Assembly: GCA_963848525.1 (NCBI GenBank)
Contig: CAWKDZ010000005.1
Span: forward strand, 1 to 64,000
Length of the DNA: 64,000 nucleotides
Direction: 5' to 3'
DNA from: JACCTU01 sp963848525
GTDB lineage: Bacteria > Actinomycetota > Thermoleophilia > Gaiellales > Gaiellaceae
The translations under genes and the position numbers were made by a program. Under the pieces are notes generated by a model. The model saw nothing but the letters and a program-made list of their open reading frames with translations, searched no databases and was not told the origin of the DNA. Positions 9,288-19,110 of the stretch are shown in pieces; position 1 is the first letter of the stretch, and each line of letters starts with the position of its first letter.

Positions 9288-11160
9288 CAGCGTGCGGCCG
9301 GGCGCCGCGCGGCGCGCGACGCGGCGTGCCAGGCGCTGTGGCGGTCGGCTCGGCTCGCCGTCGACGAAGAGCCGGTTCCACCACTCGAAGCAGAGCAGCG
9401 ACCAGATCAGCAGCCGGTGGTTCCGCCGCCCGGCGACGTGCTCGTCGAGCATCGCGCGCGATCGCCTCGGGCCGGAAGTAGCCGCGCTCGAGCGTCCGCG
9501 CGGTCGAGCAGCAGCTCGCGGATCTGCTCCATCGTCGGGCCGCGGTACCACGACTCGTCCGGCGGGCTGAAGCCCTGCTTCGGCTTCGTCGAGGATCTCC
9601 GGCGGGCAGCAGCCCGCGCATCGCGCGCGCGCAGGATGCGCTTGCCGCCGCCGCCCGCGTGCTTGAGGCTGCGACGGGATCCGCCGCGCGACGTCGACGA
9701 GCTCGTTGTCGAGGAACGGCACGCGCACCTCGAGGCTGTGCGCCATCGACACGCGGTCCTCGACGACGAGCAGGCCCGTGCAGGAACGTCTTCGCCTCGA
9801 AGTAGAGCGCCTTCGCGACCGGGTCGAGCCCGTCGGCCGGCGCGAGCACGTCGCGGAAGACGTCGAGCGGCTCGTCGCCGTCGGCGCCGCGCGAGCACGC
9901 TCCGGCGTGAAGAACGCCGCCGTGCTCGTCGCCGGGCACGAGCCGGCTCCAGTAGTCGAAGTAGCGCCGCTCGAACTCGTCGGGTCGTCAGCGCCGTCGA
10001 CGCAGCTCGTAGCGCCACGGATAGCCGGCGAACAGCTCGTCGCCGCCGGTCCCGGCGAGCGACGACCTTCACGAACTTCGACGCGAGCCGCGCGATGTAG
10101 TGGTTCTGGTAGCGACATCCCGACGCGCAGGTCCTCGAGGTGCCAGACGAGCTCGGGCAGCACCCACGCCATGTCGCCCGCGTGCATGACCATCTCGTAG
10201 TGCTCGGTGCGGAACGCGCTCGCGACGCGCTCGGCGTCGGCGCGCTCGTCGAAGACGAGCTCGAGCCCGTTCGACCGAGCTGAGGTCGAAGCCGCCCGTG
10301 AACGTCATCAGGCGCGGGATCCGCGCGACGCGACGGCGACGATCGACGCCGAGTCCATCCCGCCCGAGAGGTAGCTGCCGACCGGCACGTCGCTGACGAG
10401 CTGGCGGTCGACCGCGCTCCTCGAACGCGGCGCGCACGGCGCTCGACCCACTCGTCCTCGGAGCGCGACTCGTCCGGGTCGAGCTCGAGGTCCCAGTAGC
10501 GCGCGCAGCTCGACGCCGCTCGGCCGACGCGATCGAGCAGGTGCCCGGCCGGGAGCGTGCGCACGCCGTCGAACAGCGTCAGGTCGGAGAAGACGTTCTG
10601 GAAGGTGAAGTACTCGACGAGCGCCTGCGGCGAGACGCGCGCGCGGCAGGCCGGCCTCGAGCAGCGCCTTGATCTCGGAGCGCGAACGAGCAGCCGCCCG
10701 TCGTGCGAGCGCGTAGTAGAGCGGCTTGATCGCCGAAGCGGTCGCGCGCGAGCACGAGCTCGCGGCTCGCGCTCGTCCCAGACCGCGAACGCGAACATGC
10801 CGTCGAAGCGCTCGACGCACGCCGGCCCCCACTCCTCGAAGGCGCGCAGCACGACCTCGGTGTCGGAGCGCGAGACGAACCGGTGCCCGCGCGCCTCGAG
10901 CTCGCGCGCAGCTCGCGGAAGTTGTAGAGCTCGCCGTTGTAGACGAGCACGAGGCGGCCGTCGTCGCTCGTCATCGGCTGGTGCCCGGCGGCGGTGAGGT
11001 CGAGGATCGCGAGCCGCCGGCTCGCGAGGCCGATCGCGCCGCCCGCGTAGCTGCCCTCGTCGTCCGGGCCGCGGTGGCGCGATCGAGCGGCTCATCCGCT
11101 CGAGCTCGGTCCGGCGCCACGGGCGGCCGTGCGATCGAGGATGCCGGCGATCCCGCACAT
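9287..11160 (-). CDS. asnB: Asparagine synthetase (glutamine-hydrolysing) type amidotransferase, frameshifted
   Basis: Class II glutamine amidotransferase joined to an AsnB-type synthetase domain, about 620 residues, the normal family length. It starts MCGIAGILDR with the catalytic Cys2, then IAHRGPDDEGS, VYNGELYNFREL, DTEVVLRAFEEWGPACVERF and GMFAFAVWDE. The synthetase part has the ATP pyrophosphatase loop VGSYLSGGMDSASIVAVA, and C-terminally RVSMAHSLEVRVPFLDNELV and KQGFSPPDESWYRGPTMEQI. In polysaccharide loci such enzymes usually amidate uronic acids or other carboxylates rather than make asparagine. About ten frame breaks; one is an extra base at 10904 (complement of C in GCG-GAG). The start overlaps the stop of the epimerase upstream. 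Confidence 0.85.
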
Positions 11161-12037
11161 CAGGCCGGCGCTCCCGCAGCGCGGTCGGCGCGAGCCCTCG
11201 TCGAGCGGGACGAGCGTGCGCGAGCGCGAGCAGCTCGTGCATCCGGCGTTGTCGGCGACGAGGTCGCCCGGCGCGCCCGTCGCCCGGCCTCGAACACCGG
11301 CTCGCGGCCGACGCGCCGCGCCGATCAGCGTCGCCGAGCTCGCGGATCGACACGACCTCGTCGCCCGCGACGTTGAGCGAGCTGATGGCCGTCGCGCTCG
11401 AGCGCCGCGCGCGATCGACTCGCACGACGTCGTCGACGTAGATCGGGTTCATCCGCGGCCGGCCGCCGTCGTTGAGCGTGACCGGCTCGCCGTCGCGGAC
11501 GCGCCGCGACGAGCGCCGGGATCAGGCGCCCGCGTCTGGCCGGGGCCGTACGGCGCGAACGAGGCGCAGGACCGTCGTCGCCGAACGACGGCGCGTACGC
11601 GTCCGACGAGCCGCTCGGCCGCTCCGCTTCGTGACCGCGTAGAAGTCGTCGCGACCGGCGCGTCGTCCTCGTCGACGGCGCCCTCGCCGAGGCCGTAGAC
11701 CGAGCCCGACGACGCGTAGACGAAGCGCTCGCGCCGACGCGCCGGGCGAGCTCGAGCAGCTCGAGCGTGCTCGACGCGCGTTGACGCGCGAAGAGCTCGC
11801 GCGCGCCGTCCGGGAACGGGCACGTTCGCCTGCGCGAGGTGCACGATCGCGTCGACCTGCGGCAGCGTCGCCGGCGTCGAGCGGCGCGCGAGGTCGACGA
11901 CGACCGCGACCCGGCCGTCGGCCGGCATCCGCGACCGGTCGTGGCCGAGCGCGACGACCTCGTGCCCGTCGGCGACGAGCGCGGGGACGAGGTGCGAGCG
12001 CGACGAAGCCGGTCGCGCCGGTGACGAGCACCTTCAC
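11160..12037 (-). CDS. NAD-dependent epimerase/dehydratase (SDR), frameshifted
   Basis: Extended short-chain dehydrogenase acting on nucleotide sugars. Motifs: VKVLVTGATGFV (NAD-binding Gly-rich loop), VDAIVHLAQANVP, FVYASSGSVYGLGEGAVDED (catalytic Ser region), FYAVTKRSAERL (Tyr-x-x-x-Lys), then YGPGQTRA and PRMNPIYVDDVVRV. GTG at 12037 is the start, overlapping the stop of the neighbouring epimerase (GTGA). The C-terminus is poorly resolved because of several breaks between 11,170 and 11,530; the stop is placed at the TGA overlapping the asnB ATG. Which sugar it converts cannot be told. Confidence 0.75.
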
Positions 12038-12965
12038 CGCGAGCGCACCCACTCGACCGACTCGCGCAGGCCGTCGTCGAGGCCGTGCGACGCCTCCCAG
12101 CCGAGCAGCTCCTTCGCGCGCGTGTTCGTGCCGACGCGGCGCTGCATCAGCACGCGCTGCGACGGTGTCGTACTCGCGGCTCGACGTCGGCGCCGGTGAG
12201 CTCGATCAGCTTCTCGACGATCTCGCGCACGCTCGCCTCGGTGCCGCTGCCGACGTTGAACTCGTCGCCGCTCACGTCGGACGCCATCGCGTGCACGTTC
12301 GCGTCGGCGACGTCGGCGACGTGCACGAAGTCGAACGACTGCGCTGCCGTCGCCGGCTGATCATCGGCGCCTCGCCCGCGAGCAGCCGGCTGCGTGACCG
12401 CCATCACCAGCCCGCCCTCCTGGCGCGGCCCGTACACGTTCATGTAGCGCAGCGTGACGTACGGCGAGTCCGTACGCGTCGTTGAACGCGCGCAGGTAGA
12501 TACTCGCCGGCGATCTTGCGTCGCGCCGTACATCGTGCGCGCGCCGAGCGGGTGCGACTCGTCCATCGTCTCGTCCGTGTCGCCGTAGACCGACGACGCC
12601 GACGAGAAGACGACCTTGCGCGCGCCGGCGTCGCTGCGCCGCCTCGAGCACGTTGAACGTGCCGACGACGTTCACGTCGAGGCCGAGCCGCGGCTGCTCG
12701 ACGTACGGCCCGAGCGGGAGCACGGCCATGTGGAAGACGCCGTCGACGCCCTCGGCGGCGCGCCGCGACGGCGTCGGCGTCGGTGACGTCGCCCTCGACG
12801 ACCCGCACGCGGCCGTCGCGTCGGCTCGAGGTTCTCGCGGCCGGACGGCCTTGTCGAAGACGACGACCTCGGCCGCGCCGGCGCTCGACGAGCGCGATCG
12901 ACGACGTGCGAGCCGATGAAGCCCGAACCGCCCGTGACGAGGAAGCGCGCGCCCTCCAGCTGCAC
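12034..12965 (-). CDS. NAD-dependent epimerase (UDP-glucose 4-epimerase-like), frameshifted
   Basis: Extended SDR of about 310 residues: VQLEGARFLVTGGSGFIGSH (Rossmann loop), DGVFHMAVLPLGPYVEQPR, VVGTFNVLEAAQR, TMYGATKIAGE (Tyr-x-x-x-Lys), RYMNVYGPRQEGGLVMAV, FDFVHVADVADANVHAMAS and EFNVGSGTEASVREIVEKL. The last pieces are typical of GalE and UDP-GlcNAc C4-epimerases. GTG 12965 lies 7 nt downstream of TACGAT, so the message is probably leaderless. It heads the four-gene minus-strand run epimerase, epimerase, asnB, glycosyltransferase (12965 to 8097), all with overlapping start/stop codons. Several single-base breaks lie between 12,150 and 12,850. Confidence 0.78.
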
Positions 12966-12972
12966 GCGGGCG

Positions 12973-12978
12973 ATCGTA
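12973..12978 (-). promoter_or_regulatory. -10 hexamer TACGAT, leaderless start of epimerase
   Basis: TACGAT on the minus strand is 7 nt before GTG 12965. It lies 15 bp from the divergent TACAAT, so the two promoters are close but separate. Confidence 0.55.
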
Positions 12979-12992
12979 GCGCCACGGCTCTC

Positions 12993-12998
12993 TACAAT
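12993..12998 (+). promoter_or_regulatory. -10 hexamer TACAAT, leaderless start of asnB (13007)
   Basis: TACAAT ends 8 nt before ATG 13007, an almost consensus -10. The whole divergent gap is 41 bp, leaving no room for a ribosome binding site or a long leader. Confidence 0.65.
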
Positions 12999-13006
12999 CG
13001 CTGCCG

Positions 13007-14855
13007 ATGTGCGGTCTGTGCGGGATCGTCGCACTCGGCCGTCCGCCGGAGACTGCGACGGTCGCGAAGATGGCCGCCTCGCTCGACCATCGCGGGCCCG
13101 ACGGCGACGGCGCGTTCGACGACGACGGCGTCGCGTTCGGCTTCCGCCGGCTCGCGATCATCGACCTCAGCGAGGCCGGCATGCAGCCGTTCGCGAGCGA
13201 CGACGGCGCGCTGCGGCTGATGCACAACGGCGAGGTCTACAACTACCGCGAGCTCCGCCGCGAGCTCGAGGGCCACGGACATCGCTTCCGGAGCGCCTCG
13301 GACACGGAGGTGATCCTCCGCGCGTACGAGCAGTGGGGCGACCGCTGCGTCGAGCGCTTCAACGGCATGTGGGCGATCGCGCTCTGGGACGGACGGAAGC
13401 GGCGGCTCTTCGCGTCGCGCGACCGCTTCGGGGTGAAGCCGTTCTACTACCGCTGGGGCGGCGACCGGTTCGCCTTCGCGAGCGAGCTGAAGGCGTTCCG
13501 TGCCGCGGGCCCGCTCGAGCCCTCACCTCCCCGCAGTCCGCGACTACCTCGAGCAGGGCTACGTCGACCACACCGACGAGACGTTCTTCGCGGGGATCCG
13601 CAAGCTCCCGCCGGCCCACTCGCTCGTCGTCGACGAGAACGGCCTGCGGCTCCAGCGCTACTGGGCGCTCGAGCCGCGCGCCGAGCCGGACGGCGACGCG
13701 AGCCGAGGAGGTGCGGGAGCTCTTCCTCGACGCGGTGCGGCTCCGCCTGCGCAGCGACGTCCCGGTCGGGACGTGCCTCTCGGGCGGGATCGACTCGTCC
13801 GCGATCGTCTGCGTCGTCGACCACCTCCTCCGCACCGAGGCCGAGAACGCACGGCCGGTCGGCGAGCGCCAGCGCACGTTCACCGCGTTCTTCGAGGAGC
13901 CGGGCCTCGACGAGCGTCCGTACGCGGAGGCGGTGGTCGAGCGAACGCGCTCCCAGCCGCACTGGATCACGTTCGGCACGGCCGAGCTCGTCGACGCGCT
14001 GCCGCGCGATCGTCCGCGCGCAGGACGAGCCGTTCGGCTCGACGTCGATCGTCGCGCAGTGGTTCGTGCTGCGCGCGGCGAAGGAGGCGGGCCTGAAGGT
14101 GATGCTCGACGGCCAGGGCGCGGACGAGACGCTCGCGGGCTACCACGGGTACTTCGGTCCCTTCTTCGCCGACCTCCTGCGTCAGGGCAGGCTCCGCGAG
14201 CTCGGCGCGGAGCTGCGCGCGTACCGGACGCTGCACGGCGCGGGCGTCGGGACGACGGCGGTCGCGCTCGCTCGGCCCTTCCTGCCCGAGCGTGTGCGCT
14301 GGGCGGCACGGGGACGCGTGCGAGGCGGCACGGCGCTCGTGCATCCGGACCTCCCGGCGAGCGAGGTCGGCGCCGTCAACGGCAGCGGCGGCTACCTGCA
14401 GGCGGCAGATGCAGCTGATCCTCACGCGGCGCGGCCTGCCCGAGCTCCTGCACTACGAGGACCGCAACTCGATGGCGCACTCGCTCGAGGCGCGCGTGCC
14501 GTTCCTCGACTACCGCCTGGTCGAGCTGCTCTTCTCGCTGGGCTCCGCCGAGCTGATCGAGCGCGGGCGAACGAAGGCCGTGCTCCGCCGAGCCCTCGGC
14601 GACCTGCTGCCGCCGGTCGTCCGCGACCGCGTCGACAAGCTCGGGTTCGCGACGCCCGAGGCGAGCTGGTGGCGGAACGGCCTGGGCGAGCTGGCGAACG
14701 ACGTCTTCGCGTCGCAGGCGTTCCGCGAGCGCGGGTTCGTGAACGCGGAGGCGGCCCGGCGCAGCCTCGAGCGGCACCGCGCCGGCGAGCGCACGGCAGG
14801 CTTCGAGCTGTGGCGAGCGCTGTGCGTCGAGCTCTGGGCGCGGGAGTTCCTGTGA
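13007..14855 (+). CDS. asnB: Second asparagine synthetase-type amidotransferase (frameshifted)
   Basis: About 615 residues. Starts MCGLCGIVALGR with Cys2 as glutaminase nucleophile, then SLDHRGPDGDG, HNGEVYNYRELRRELEGHG, SDTEVILRAYEQWGDRCVER and LFASRDRFGVKPFYY. Synthetase half: VGTCLSGGIDSSAIVCVV (PP-loop), VMLDGQGADETLAGYHGYF, YEDRNSMAHSLEARVPFLDY and DKLGFATPEASWWRNG. Breaks near 13512, 13698, 14005 (extra C in GCG context) and 14405. The ATG is 8 nt downstream of a perfect TACAAT -10, indicating a leaderless message. The stop overlaps the GTG of the methyltransferase. It is a paralogue of the enzyme at 9287-11160, transcribed divergently from it; two such enzymes in one locus suggest two different amidation steps. 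Confidence 0.85.
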
Positions 14856-15701
14856 CCGACCGCAGGAGCAGGTCCGCGACTGGTGGAACCGGAACCCGAT
14901 GTCGTACGACGTCGACGACCCGATCCCGTACGCGCAGGACTCGCGCGAGTACTTCGAGGAGATCGACCGGCGGATCTTCCATCCGCGCTACATGCGGCTG
15001 ACCGCCGACGCGAGCGGCAAGCCGTTCTCGCTCTTCGTCGACTTCGACTCGCTGGCAGGGAAAGACGTGCTCGACGTCGGGATCGGCAGCGGGATCGCGA
15101 CACAGCTGCTGGCCGAGGCCGGCGCGAAGGTCACCGGGGTCGACCTCACCGACTGGGCCGTCGAGACGACGCGCCGGCGGCTGGCCGCCTTCGAGCTTGC
15201 AGGCCGACGTGTTGCAGGCCGACGCGGAGGACCTCCCGTTCGACGACGCCGCGCTTCGACCTCGTCTTCTCGTGGGGAGTGATCCACCACTCGAGCGACA
15301 TGGACCGCGCGCTCGCCGAGCTGGTCCGCGTCACGAAGCCGGGCGGGCAGGTCGTGCTGATGGTCTACCACCGGCGCTCGCTCTTCTTCCTCGTCTACCG
15401 CGGCTTCCAGCGCTTCCTCCCGCTCGCGCGCCGGCTCGGGCTGCACTTCGAGGGCGCGCGCGAGGGCGAGACGGAGGGGCTGATCGCGCGGCACTTCACG
15501 GTCGACGAGCTGCGCGCGAAGCTCGAGCAGGCGGGTCTCGTCGACGTCTGGGTGCAGCCGTACGGCCAGGACGCCGAGCTGCTGCCGCTGCCGCGCCGCG
15601 TGCGGCTGCCGATCACGGAGCGCATCCCCGGGCGCGTGAAGGACCCGATCCTGCGGCGGCTCGGCCACCAGCTCGGCGTGCGGGCGACGAAGCCGGCGTG
15701 A
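14852..15701 (+). CDS. SAM-dependent class I methyltransferase (frameshifted)
   Basis: Methyltransferase of about 280 residues. The N-terminal REQVRDWWNRNPMSYDVDD is a common start in this family; then DVLDVGIGSGIATQLLAEAG (SAM-binding motif I), VTGVDLTDWAVETTRRRL, LQADAEDLPFDDAAFDLVFS, WGVIHHSSDMDRALAELVRV, and VTKPGGQVVLMVYHRRSLF. Breaks near 14866 and 15,195-15,255. GTG 14852 overlaps the asnB stop (GTGA); the TGA at 15699-15701 overlaps the next GTG. The substrate is likely a sugar in the growing glycan. Confidence 0.78.
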
Positions 15702-16884
15702 GCCGTCCGCGGCTGCTGCTCCTCACGCCGGCCGAGCTCACGCGTGACGTTCGCGCGCGGCGGGCCGCGCAGGCGGCTGCGGAGCGAGGGTTCGAGGTCG
15801 TCGGGCTCTGCGGCCAGATCTCGGGCGAGAGCGCCGGTGCCGCTCGAGGGCGTGACGGTCGCGCCGCGTCGGCAGCGCCGGCCGGATCAACCCGCTCTGG
15901 TTCGGCGCCGCTCCCGGGCGCGAGCGAGCCGCGCTTCGTGCGCGAGCTGCGCGCGCTCTTCCGGCTCGGCAGGCTGCTGGCGCGCGCCGCGCGGCTCTGG
16001 CGGGCAGGTCGCCGGCTCGGGCGCTTCGACGTCGTCCACGCGAACGACCTCGACACCCTTCCGGCGGGACTCGCGCTCGCGCGGCGCTCGCGGGCCCGGC
16101 TCGTCTACGACGCGCACGAGCTCTACTCGGAGTTCGAGGCGCCGGCGCCGCGGCTGGCGCGACGGCTGGTGCTGCTCCTCGAGGGGGCGCTCGCTCGACG
16201 CGCCGACACGGTCGTCACCGTCAGCGACGGGGTCGCCGACGAGCTGCGGGCGCGCCTCCGACTGAGCGACGCGGCCGCTCGTCGTCCTGAACGCACCGCG
16301 CCGGGCCGAGGTCGCCGCTTCGTCGACGCCCGCGAACGGCCCGTGCGCGCGATCTACCAGGGCGGCCTCGGGCCCGGCCGCGGGCTCGACGACCTGCTCG
16401 CGGCCGCCGACGCCGACGGACGTCGACGCTCGCGCTGCGGATCAGGATGGCCGACCCGGACGCGCTCCGCTCGCTGATCGCCGAGCGCGGCCTCGCCGAC
16501 CGCGTGCGCGTGCTCGAGCCGGTGCCGCCGGCCGACGTGCTCGACGCGCTGCGCGAGTTCGACGTCGGGCTGATCTTCGACCGGCCGCAGTCGCGAAACA
16601 GCGACCTCTCGGTGCCGAACAAGCTCTTCGAGTACCTGATGGCCGGGCTCGCCGTCGTCGCGCCGCGGCTGGAGACGATCGGCCCGCTCGTCGACGACGA
16701 GGGCGTCGGGCTCACGTACGACCCGCAGCAGGCGGACGGTCTGGCGGCGACGCTCGAGCGGCTCGCGGCCGACCGCGCGGCGCTGGCGGAGATGCGTCGG
16801 CGTGCACGCGAGCTCGCCGTGAGCCGCCTGAACGCGGAGGCCGCGGCCGACGTGCTCGCGCAGGCGTGGGGCCGTGCGGGCTAA
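15698..16884 (+). CDS. Glycosyltransferase family 4
   Basis: GT4 enzyme of roughly 395 residues. The N-terminus SRPRLLLLTPAELTRDVRAR, DVVHANDLDTLPAGLALARR, VYDAHELYSEFEAPAP, and TVVTVSDGVADELRARL form the acceptor half. The donor half has AIYQGGLGPGRGLDDLLAAA, GLADRVRVLEPVPPADVLDA, and LSVPNKLFEYLMAGLAVVAP with the conserved Glu. Frame breaks lie near 15837, 15885, 16274 and 16,400-16,440; the last 145 codons are clean. GTG 15698 overlaps the methyltransferase stop; the stop at 16884 overlaps the deacetylase start by 11 nt. Confidence 0.8.
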
Positions 16885-18085
16885 GTACCTCGACGACACT
16901 GTGCGGGTCTGGCTCGGGCTCCCGCTCGGCGCCGACGTCGCACCGCCTGAGCTGCCGGACGAGCTCGCGCGGCTCCTGCTCCGGCTCGAGGAGCACGAGC
17001 GGCCGCAGCGCGACCGCTGGGGCTGCTGGGACCACGAGTACTCGGAGACCTTCGAGCCCGAGATCGACCGGTGGGTCGCGGCGCGCCGCGCGGAGCTGGA
17101 CGGCTCGCTCGAGCCGCTCTGGCCCGACGGGCGCCGTTTCGCGGTCTGCCTGACGCACGACGTCGACGTGATCGGCGACCGCGTCGACGCCGAGCCAGGC
17201 CTACCGGCACGCGCAGGCCGGGCTCGCGCGCGTCGGGGCCGAGGAGGAGCGCGCAGCGGTGCGCCTCGCCCGGCCTGCCGCGCGGCTGGTGCGCTCGGTG
17301 CCGCGGCTCGCACGTGCCCCGTCTGCGGCCTCGACGCTCGAGCGCAGCGTCGCGCTCGAGGCCGAGCGCGGCCTCACCGCGACGTACCTCTTCACGGTGC
17401 CGCCGGCGTCGCGCACCCGCTGGGACTGCGTCTACGCGCCGGGCGACCACGTGCGGCTTTCGCGGCGAGACGCGTCGCATCGCCGACGTCGTGCGAACGC
17501 TCGCCGACGAGGGCTTCGACGTCGGGCTGCACGGCAGCTACCTCGCGGGCGTCCGGCCCGGCGCGCTCGCCGCCGAGCGCGACGCGCTCGAGCTCGCGAC
17601 CGGCGTCGCGGCGACCTCGACGCGGCAGCACTTCCTGCACTGGGACGTGCGCTGGACGCCGCCGCTTCCAGGAGCGAGGCCGGGCTTCCTCGTCGACTCG
17701 AGCCTCGGCTTCAACCGCAACGCGGGCTACCGCGCGGGGACGTCGCTGCCGTTCCGCCAGTACGACGTCGCAGCCGAATCGCCGCTTCGCCTGCTGCAGG
17801 TTCCGCTCGTCGTCCAGGACGGTGCCCTGCTCGGCGACGAGATCGGGCTCGGGCTCGACGTGGAGCAGGCCTGCGAGCTCGTCGGAGCGGTTCCTGGTGA
17901 CCGCATCCGAGCTCGGCGGCGCCGTGACGTTCGTGTTCCACCCCGACAAGCTCGGCCGCCCGGAGTGGCTCCGGTTCTACGAGTGGACGCTCGACCGGCT
18001 CGTCGAGCAGGGCGCCTGGGTCACCTCGCTGCGCGACCTCGAGAGCTGGTGGCGCGAGCGCGAGGCGAGAATCCTCGGATCCTGA
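16874..18085 (+). CDS. Polysaccharide deacetylase-like protein (frameshifted)
   Basis: About 400 residues. The catalytic NodB-like pattern is visible: FAVCLTHDVDVIGD (His-Asp-x-Asp, motif 1), FDVGLHGSYLAG (His and Ser of motif 2), TRQHFLHWDVRW and VTFVFHPDKLGRPEW. It begins VRAKYLDDTVRVWLGLPLGA. It would remove N-acetyl groups, or may be a catalytically altered member. It resembles the proteins at 31435-32520 (LTHDVDVVWRW, ALHPSYAA) and 46750-47394 (LRHDVDLSLEAA), so three relatives sit in one locus. Breaks near 17205, 17463, 17670 and 17885. Stop overlaps the ATG of the next gene (TGATG). Confidence 0.72.
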   Translation: MRAKYLDDTVRVWLGLPLGADVAPPELPDELARLLLRLEEHERPQRDRWGCWDHEYSETFEPEIDRWVAARRAELDGSLEPLWPDGRRFAVCLTHDVDVIGDRVDAEPGLPARAGRARARRGRGGARSGAPRPACRAAGALGAAARTCPVCGLDARAQRRARGRARPHRDVPLHGAAGVAHPLGLRLRAGRPRAAFAARRVASPTSCERSPTRASTSGCTAATSRASGPARSPPSATRSSSRPASRRPRRGSTSCTGTCAGRRRFQERGRASSSTRASASTATRATARGRRCRSASTTSQPNRRFACCRFRSSSRTVPCSATRSGSGSTWSRPASSSERFLVTASELGGAVTFVFHPDKLGRPEWLRFYEWTLDRLVEQGAWVTSLRDLESWWREREARILGS

Positions 18086-19098
18086 TGGTCGAGATCGTCA
18101 CGCTCGCGGGCCCGCTGGAGCCCGAACGGCTGCGTTGGGTCGCCGACGTGTACGGGCGCGCCGACCCGAAGTTCGAGCGGACCGACGTGCTCGAGCACCT
18201 GTACACGCGCAGCCCGGCCGGCGGCGGCCTGCACGCGTTCGCACTCGACGACGGCCGCCCGGTCGGGCACTGCTCGGTGGTGCCGCATGCCGGCCCGGCG
18301 CGGGACTGAGCCGCTGCGCTCGGGGAAGCTCGAGGCGCTCTTCCTCGAAGAGCCGTACCGCGGGCGGCGCCCGGACGGCGAGCCCGTCGTCCGCGAGCTC
18401 CTGACGCGGCTGTACGCGTTCGCCGACGAGCACGAGCTCGACGTCGTCCACGCCTACGCGACGCCGCGGATCGGACGGGTCATCGGCTTCGACCCGCTCG
18501 AGGGAGTCGGAGAGCCCAGCCTCGTCGCGATCGCCTCCCCGCGCAGCCTGGCCGGAGCGAGCCGTCGCCGTCGGCGCAACGCGTTGCCCGCGCGGCAGTG
18601 CGGACCGCGGAGCCGAAGCTCCGGGAAGCGCGCCCGGACGACCTCGACCTCGCGGCCGCGGACCCGCCTGGACCGGGGCGGTGGACGTCGCTGGCGGAGG
18701 ACGCATGGGACTGGTACCGCTCCTCGCCGCTCGTGCGCGTGCTCGAGCTGCCGGACAGCCGCGCGCTCGTGCAGGTCCCCGGGCAAGCCGGGGGAGCCGC
18801 TGCGGCTGGTCGGCTGGCGGGCCGAGCGCGCGGGTGTGCGGCCTGCCGCTGCCATGCTCGCGTCGCTGGCCCGGCGTCGGCGACGCGCGAAGGCGCGGGG
18901 ACGGTGCGCTTCCAACCATGGGACTCCCCGGCCGCGAACGGCGACCTGCGCCGGGCCTGCCGCCTGCTCGGCTTCGTCACGCGCCGCGACCTGACGACGC
19001 TGTGGGTGCGCGCGCGCGACCCCGAGCTCGCGCGCGCGGAGGCCGTCGTGTCGACACCCCTCTCTCTCGCTCGGCTTCTGAAAACGGGTGCTCGGTAG
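18085..19098 (+). CDS. Unrecognised protein, possibly GNAT/FemAB-like acyltransferase (frameshifted)
   Basis: I do not recognise this gene with confidence. It starts MVEIVTLAGPLEPERLRWVA, with DPKFERTDVLEHLYTRSPAG and HAFALDDGRPVGHCSVVP, reminiscent of GNAT N-terminal strands. It then has LRSGKLEALFLEEPYRG and RLYAFADEHELDVVHAYATP, and the end reads LRRACRLLGFVTRRDLTTLW. The layout (acetyl-CoA-fold-like beta strands, a second similar C-terminal half) fits acetyltransferases acting on sugars, but no diagnostic residue is clear. It is coupled to the deacetylase upstream by a TGATG overlap, so it may add an acyl group to the amine that enzyme exposes (inference). Frame breaks near 18302, 18560-18600 and 18780. 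Confidence 0.45.
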
Positions 19099-19101
19099 CA
19101 T
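19096..19101 (+). promoter_or_regulatory. -10 hexamer TAGCAT, leaderless start of carbamoyltransferase
   Basis: TAGCAT is 9 nt before GTG 19111; its first three bases are the TAG stop of the preceding gene, so a promoter was fitted into the stop codon. Confidence 0.5.
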
Positions 19102-19110
19102 CGCTCGGTC

